Below, in pieces: positions 61,501 to 64,000 of a stretch of DNA of 64,000 nt. The notes below the pieces were generated by a model. That model was not told the DNA's origin. It did no database searches and worked only from the letters and a program-made list of their open reading frames with translations. Position 1 is the stretch's first letter. Every line of letters starts with the position of its first letter. Source of the stretch: UBA4781 sp963674975 (lineage in GTDB: Bacteria; Chloroflexota; Anaerolineae; Anaerolineales; Anaerolineaceae); contig OY771913.1 of the NCBI GenBank assembly GCA_963674975.1, positions 1,054,001-1,118,000 on the forward strand, read 5' to 3'. A program made the position numbers and the translations under genes.

Positions 61501-61995
61501 TTAACTGACGTCTACTTCATTTTCGGCGAAAAAGGCTCCTGCTTCTTCCATCCATTCCGGCCAGGCTTTCATCCAATCCGCCACCTTAAAATCTCTTACC
61601 CGATCGGAGGTTGGAATATAGGGCTTCAAGTCCAGAACGGGCGTACCGTCGAAAGCATCGATCCATGGAAGAGTGATGATCCCCTGTTCCATATCGATAT
61701 TCAGGATCGGCATGGTCGTGATGCCGATGGGATTGGGACGATATTCGCTGCGGCAGGCAAAAACTCCAGCCTTTGTGCCTTTCGCATACGGAAGCGGTGT
61801 GGTCAGAATGCTGCGATCTTTAGGATTGTCGTGCCGGTCAGCCCACCAGAGAATGATCACATGGCTGAAAGCAGCTAGTTTTCCAAGTCCCTCCACGAAG
61901 GGCGGAAGCAGTTTTATTTCATACTGCCCTTTCTGCTCATCGCTCTGCACAAATCCAATTGGACGGATCTCAAACACGCTATTTTTATTTGTCAT
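61501..61995 (-). CDS. TsaA/TrmO-family tRNA (m6t6A) methyltransferase-like protein
   Basis: A 164-residue protein: FEIRPIGFVQSDEQKG, the middle FSHVIILWWADR, and the family signature VFACRSEYRPNPIGITTMPIL followed by WIDAFDGTPVLDLKPYIP. These match the YaeB/TsaA/TrmO family, which N6-methylates t6A37 in tRNA-Thr in E. coli; shorter homologues like this lack the C-terminal domain of the E. coli protein and may have other substrates. ATG 61995 has AAGGAG upstream; the longer frame to 62142 runs into a palindromic repeat and is unlikely. Confidence 0.88.
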   Translation of the reverse strand: MTNKNSVFEIRPIGFVQSDEQKGQYEIKLLPPFVEGLGKLAAFSHVIILWWADRHDNPKDRSILTTPLPYAKGTKAGVFACRSEYRPNPIGITTMPILNIDMEQGIITLPWIDAFDGTPVLDLKPYIPTSDRVRDFKVADWMKAWPEWMEEAGAFFAENEVDVS

Positions 61996-62126
61996 AAGAT
62001 TGGTCTCCTTTTTTACTGAGGATAACCAGCTTTGACCATTCCTGCCTGACTTGAATTGCGCAGTTTTTGGGATTTTTATTAAAAGGAGAGCATTAAATTG
62101 ATGAAAATTGCGCTCGGAAAAGTATG

Positions 62127-62151
62127 TGGTGGGTTGTACCAACCCACCCTA
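62127..62151. repeat. palindromic repeat copy (REP-like), site 2
   Basis: TGGTGGGTTGTACC followed by AACCCACCCTA. GGTGGGTTG pairs with CAACCCACC. It lies 4 bp beyond the stop of the gene at 62155 and could double as its terminator. Confidence 0.7.
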
Positions 62152-62154
62152 CCA

Positions 62155-62718
62155 TTATTCTTCGTCATTCATTCGCAGAGGAACAACACGCTCGTGGCAT
62201 TCTTCATGACTGCGATCCACCGTCCAGGAATAAATTTCTTCCAGCGGAGGGAAATCCGCTTTCAATGCATCAAAATAGGAAAGCAGTAGACGGGCGGAAC
62301 GGATGATGATGCAGCCGCAAATGGTAGGCGCTTCGGGACCGGGTTCCCCTCTACGCAGCAGGGTGCAGTTGGAGGTACCGAATTCCTGCAAGAAAAGTCT
62401 CCAATACATACGGGCAATGGAAGGAGCCAGCTTGTAATCGCCATCCGGCTCTATTCTTCCGTACAGCGCGCCGGAAAGAGCAAGCCCCATGGTCAGCCCG
62501 CCGCAGTGGCTGCTGGTGGTGGCTGCCATACCGCCGCGGAAAGGCATGGTGATCCGCAGTACGTCATCGGATATTTTTCTATCGGGGATCACGTACGACC
62601 AGACAGCCCGGATGATGCTTTCGGAACAATGGAAGCCTTCTTCTTTGTAAGCAAAGGCTTTGTTGCCAACTTCTTCAATTCGGGAGGAGTCCAACAGTTC
62701 GGGTTTAATTTTCCACAT
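62155..62718 (-). CDS. C_GCAxxG_C_C-family redox-type protein
   Basis: A 187-residue protein with the Cys pattern of the C_GCAxxG_C_C family: GFHCSESI near residue 31, HCGGLTMGLALSG (near 72), then Cys in SNCTLL and CGC near 135. The family's GCA is here HCGG, a variant. Members are found mostly in anaerobes, are thought to be redox-active or Fe-S binding, and are sometimes exported; no signal peptide is visible here. Single gene, ending at a palindromic repeat. Confidence 0.85.
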   Translation of the reverse strand: MWKIKPELLDSSRIEEVGNKAFAYKEEGFHCSESIIRAVWSYVIPDRKISDDVLRITMPFRGGMAATTSSHCGGLTMGLALSGALYGRIEPDGDYKLAPSIARMYWRLFLQEFGTSNCTLLRRGEPGPEAPTICGCIIIRSARLLLSYFDALKADFPPLEEIYSWTVDRSHEECHERVVPLRMNDEE

Positions 62719-63011
62719 TTCTTCACCTTTTAATACGTTGATCTGTAAGAACCTATAAATAGTTACCGCTCCATTTTATTCGAAAAACTGGAAGCAGATG
62801 TTCAAAATTCAGATTGCATATTGATCATATGTAGAATATAAAAGGTTATTATCATTAGATTTCCAGGTAGAAAAGAAGCACATGGGTTAACAAGTCTGAT
62901 CAATGAAATATTCATTTCAAAACATACACGTCTAGTGATGGATGCTCCTATATGATGAAATTGATATAATAAAATAGGTGGCGGATAGAATTAAATATAG
63001 GTCAATGACAA
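62719..63011. other. intergenic stretch
   Basis: About 290 AT-rich bases between divergent genes. A TATAAT-like box at 62965-62970 may be the -10 of the downstream plus-strand gene. Nothing else seen. Confidence 0.45.
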
Positions 63012-63716
63012 ATGGATAAATTCACATATTATGATACAGTAGCAGATCTTATACCGGGAATTTTGTCGGTTTGGGCAATTTCGGTTCTTGGACCTTTTGA
63101 AGAAATTAATTATTCAATGTTTTTAACTGAAAATCAAATTATTGATGCTGTTCTGTTTATCAGCATTTGTTTTACCATTGGACACATAATAAAATTTCTC
63201 TCTAAATATTTTATAGAGCCACTATTAAAACTTCTATTTTGGAAAGGCAAATTTTTTTCAGAAATTTATCTAATTAATTCCCTAGAATATTGTCCTGAGA
63301 TTGAATTGAAAAATATATTGTCTTTTACTAAAAATAAGTTCAAATTCTCAACAGAAGATCTAAATATATTATTTGATGAAAAAGCCTTTTCTGATAAAGA
63401 AAAACAGAAAAAAGCCACACAATTATCACAAATAATTTTTCGCAAGCTTGATGCACAATCAAAAAATTCTTCGATAGCCATAAAAGCACATACACAAAAC
63501 GTCTTTTATGGACTTTTTAGGAATTTATCAACACTATTCCTAATAATATTTATAATGAATCTAATTATGGTTTGTTTTAGATTCATCCAACAAACGATAT
63601 TATTGAAAATGAATTTGTTGATAAGTGGAATTATTATGGTAATTTTTCTTATCAGAGCAAAACAGAGGGGAGAGTCTTACGTTAAAGGTATATTTTGGAG
63701 CATATCAGAAAAATAA
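63012..63716 (+). CDS. membrane protein of unknown function beside a JAMM gene
   Basis: A 234-residue AT-rich gene. An N-terminal helix (~12-28), a second one near 45-65, a long cytoplasmic-type stretch rich in Lys/Phe (~75-165), then two close helices near 175-215. No known motif. Its stop is 1 bp from the stop of the convergent JAMM gene. AT-rich composition suggests recent acquisition. It could be the membrane component of the same cluster as the JAMM protein, but orientation is convergent, so this is only a guess. Confidence 0.65.
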   Translation: MDKFTYYDTVADLIPGILSVWAISVLGPFEEINYSMFLTENQIIDAVLFISICFTIGHIIKFLSKYFIEPLLKLLFWKGKFFSEIYLINSLEYCPEIELKNILSFTKNKFKFSTEDLNILFDEKAFSDKEKQKKATQLSQIIFRKLDAQSKNSSIAIKAHTQNVFYGLFRNLSTLFLIIFIMNLIMVCFRFIQQTILLKMNLLISGIIMVIFLIRAKQRGESYVKGIFWSISEK

Positions 63717-63717
63717 A

Positions 63718-64000
63718 TCACTCTTCCTTAAGTAAGTATTTTATTTTATCTTTTCCCAAAATAGCCATTAATCCGGGATACCCTATCGCAGACATATACT
63801 CCGATGCCCAACCGAGAGCTATTAAATCCTCTTTACTAGGAAAAATACTTGTATTATCCGGATGGGAATGCCATTCTCCAATATAATTCAATCCATTTTT
63901 GGTAACATCGGAAATCTTGTCGATTTGCTTTTCTAATCCCTGGACTCCACGAATATATGCCATTGGCCATTCCTTACTATCTGGTGGAGATGGTAAAAAG
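63718..64000 (-). CDS. JAMM/JAB-domain protein, partial (5' end outside window)
   Basis: The frame is open to the right edge; codons before the internal Met at 63963 read ...PPDSKEWP, so the true start is beyond 64000. The visible ~94 residues contain the JAMM core IGEWHSHPDNTSIFPSKED: HxH, then Ser and Asp at the expected spacing. A C-terminal helix and MAILGKDKIKYLL strand follow. The catalytic Glu would lie upstream, outside the window. JAMM proteins of this short type occur with E1/E2 proteins in CBASS and related defence operons; its partners, if any, are not visible. Confidence 0.85.
   Translation of the reverse strand, partial: FLPSPPDSKEWPMAYIRGVQGLEKQIDKISDVTKNGLNYIGEWHSHPDNTSIFPSKEDLIALGWASEYMSAIGYPGLMAILGKDKIKYLLKEE

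Noticed and set aside
62000..62142. N-terminal extension of the TrmO-like protein
   Set aside because: The extension is encoded partly by repeat-like DNA and does not resemble the family; the ATG at 61995 has a good ribosome site.

Overview
The window looks like chromosome from an anaerobic member of the Chloroflexota, probably Anaerolineae. This is an inference from gene content: lipoproteins with V/T-rich linkers, a family of Ig-like (NBR1-type) lipoproteins, a bacterial microcompartment, a CdaA/YbbR pair and a G5/3D protein next to ksgA. There is no rRNA here to prove it. Base composition is moderate in the left half; several stretches between about 34.5 and 49 kb are clearly AT-rich.

0-2.9 kb: a BchI/BchD-like AAA+/VWA pair and a lipoprotein on the minus strand. 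2.9-9.4 kb: the most striking locus, a seven-gene operon encoding what looks like a complete ubiquitin-like conjugation pathway. It comprises an E1 fused to a GntR-type DNA-binding domain, a membrane protein with a RING-like zinc domain (E3 candidate), a Ubl-E2 fusion, a free Ubl, a JAMM peptidase, a membrane FHA protein and a VWA lipoprotein. A near-consensus promoter is followed by a 14-bp-arm palindrome carrying a FadR/PdhR-like TGGT-N3-ACCA core, so the E1 may repress its own operon. A short IKL motif recurs at the C-termini of E1, E2, the VWA protein and a metallo-beta-lactamase protein at 10.8 kb.

12.5-19.9 kb: a bacterial microcompartment (BMC) operon of the sugar-phosphate type: RpiB, DeoC and an acylating aldehyde dehydrogenase with putative encapsulation peptides, three BMC-P, one BMC-H and one tandem BMC-T shell protein, and an EutJ-like ATPase. 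A divergent GntR/UTRA regulator and a plausible operator sit at its head. 19.9-34.4 kb: mostly housekeeping genes (lepB, der, ybbR, cdaA, coaE with an extra domain, ksgA, a DPM-like glycosyltransferase), three tandem Ig-like lipoproteins, slipin, an HPS-like enzyme and two tRNAs (Phe, and Lys-CTT at the right end).

34.5-49.6 kb: an AT-rich accessory region that starts at tRNA-Lys(CTT). It contains a perfect 56-bp copy of the tRNA 3' part at 42.95 kb and several more degraded tRNA-Lys fragments, as expected of a repeatedly used integration site. Cargo includes a Ser/Thr kinase overlapping a GIY-YIG-like gene, an IS256 element, an EVE-like/HNH protein, two near-identical phosphotransferase-like genes, and a signalling cluster whose kinase has an almost perfect PAS duplication.

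49.7-64 kb: a cold-shock protein, a NarL-type two-component pair, an FGGY kinase, a membrane hydrolase, a candidate RiPP locus (69-residue peptide, SPASM radical SAM, B12-type radical SAM), an AraC/GyrI pair, TrmO-like and C_GCAxxG_C_C proteins. At the right edge a second JAMM protein runs out of the window beside a membrane protein and may belong to another Ubl-type or defence locus.
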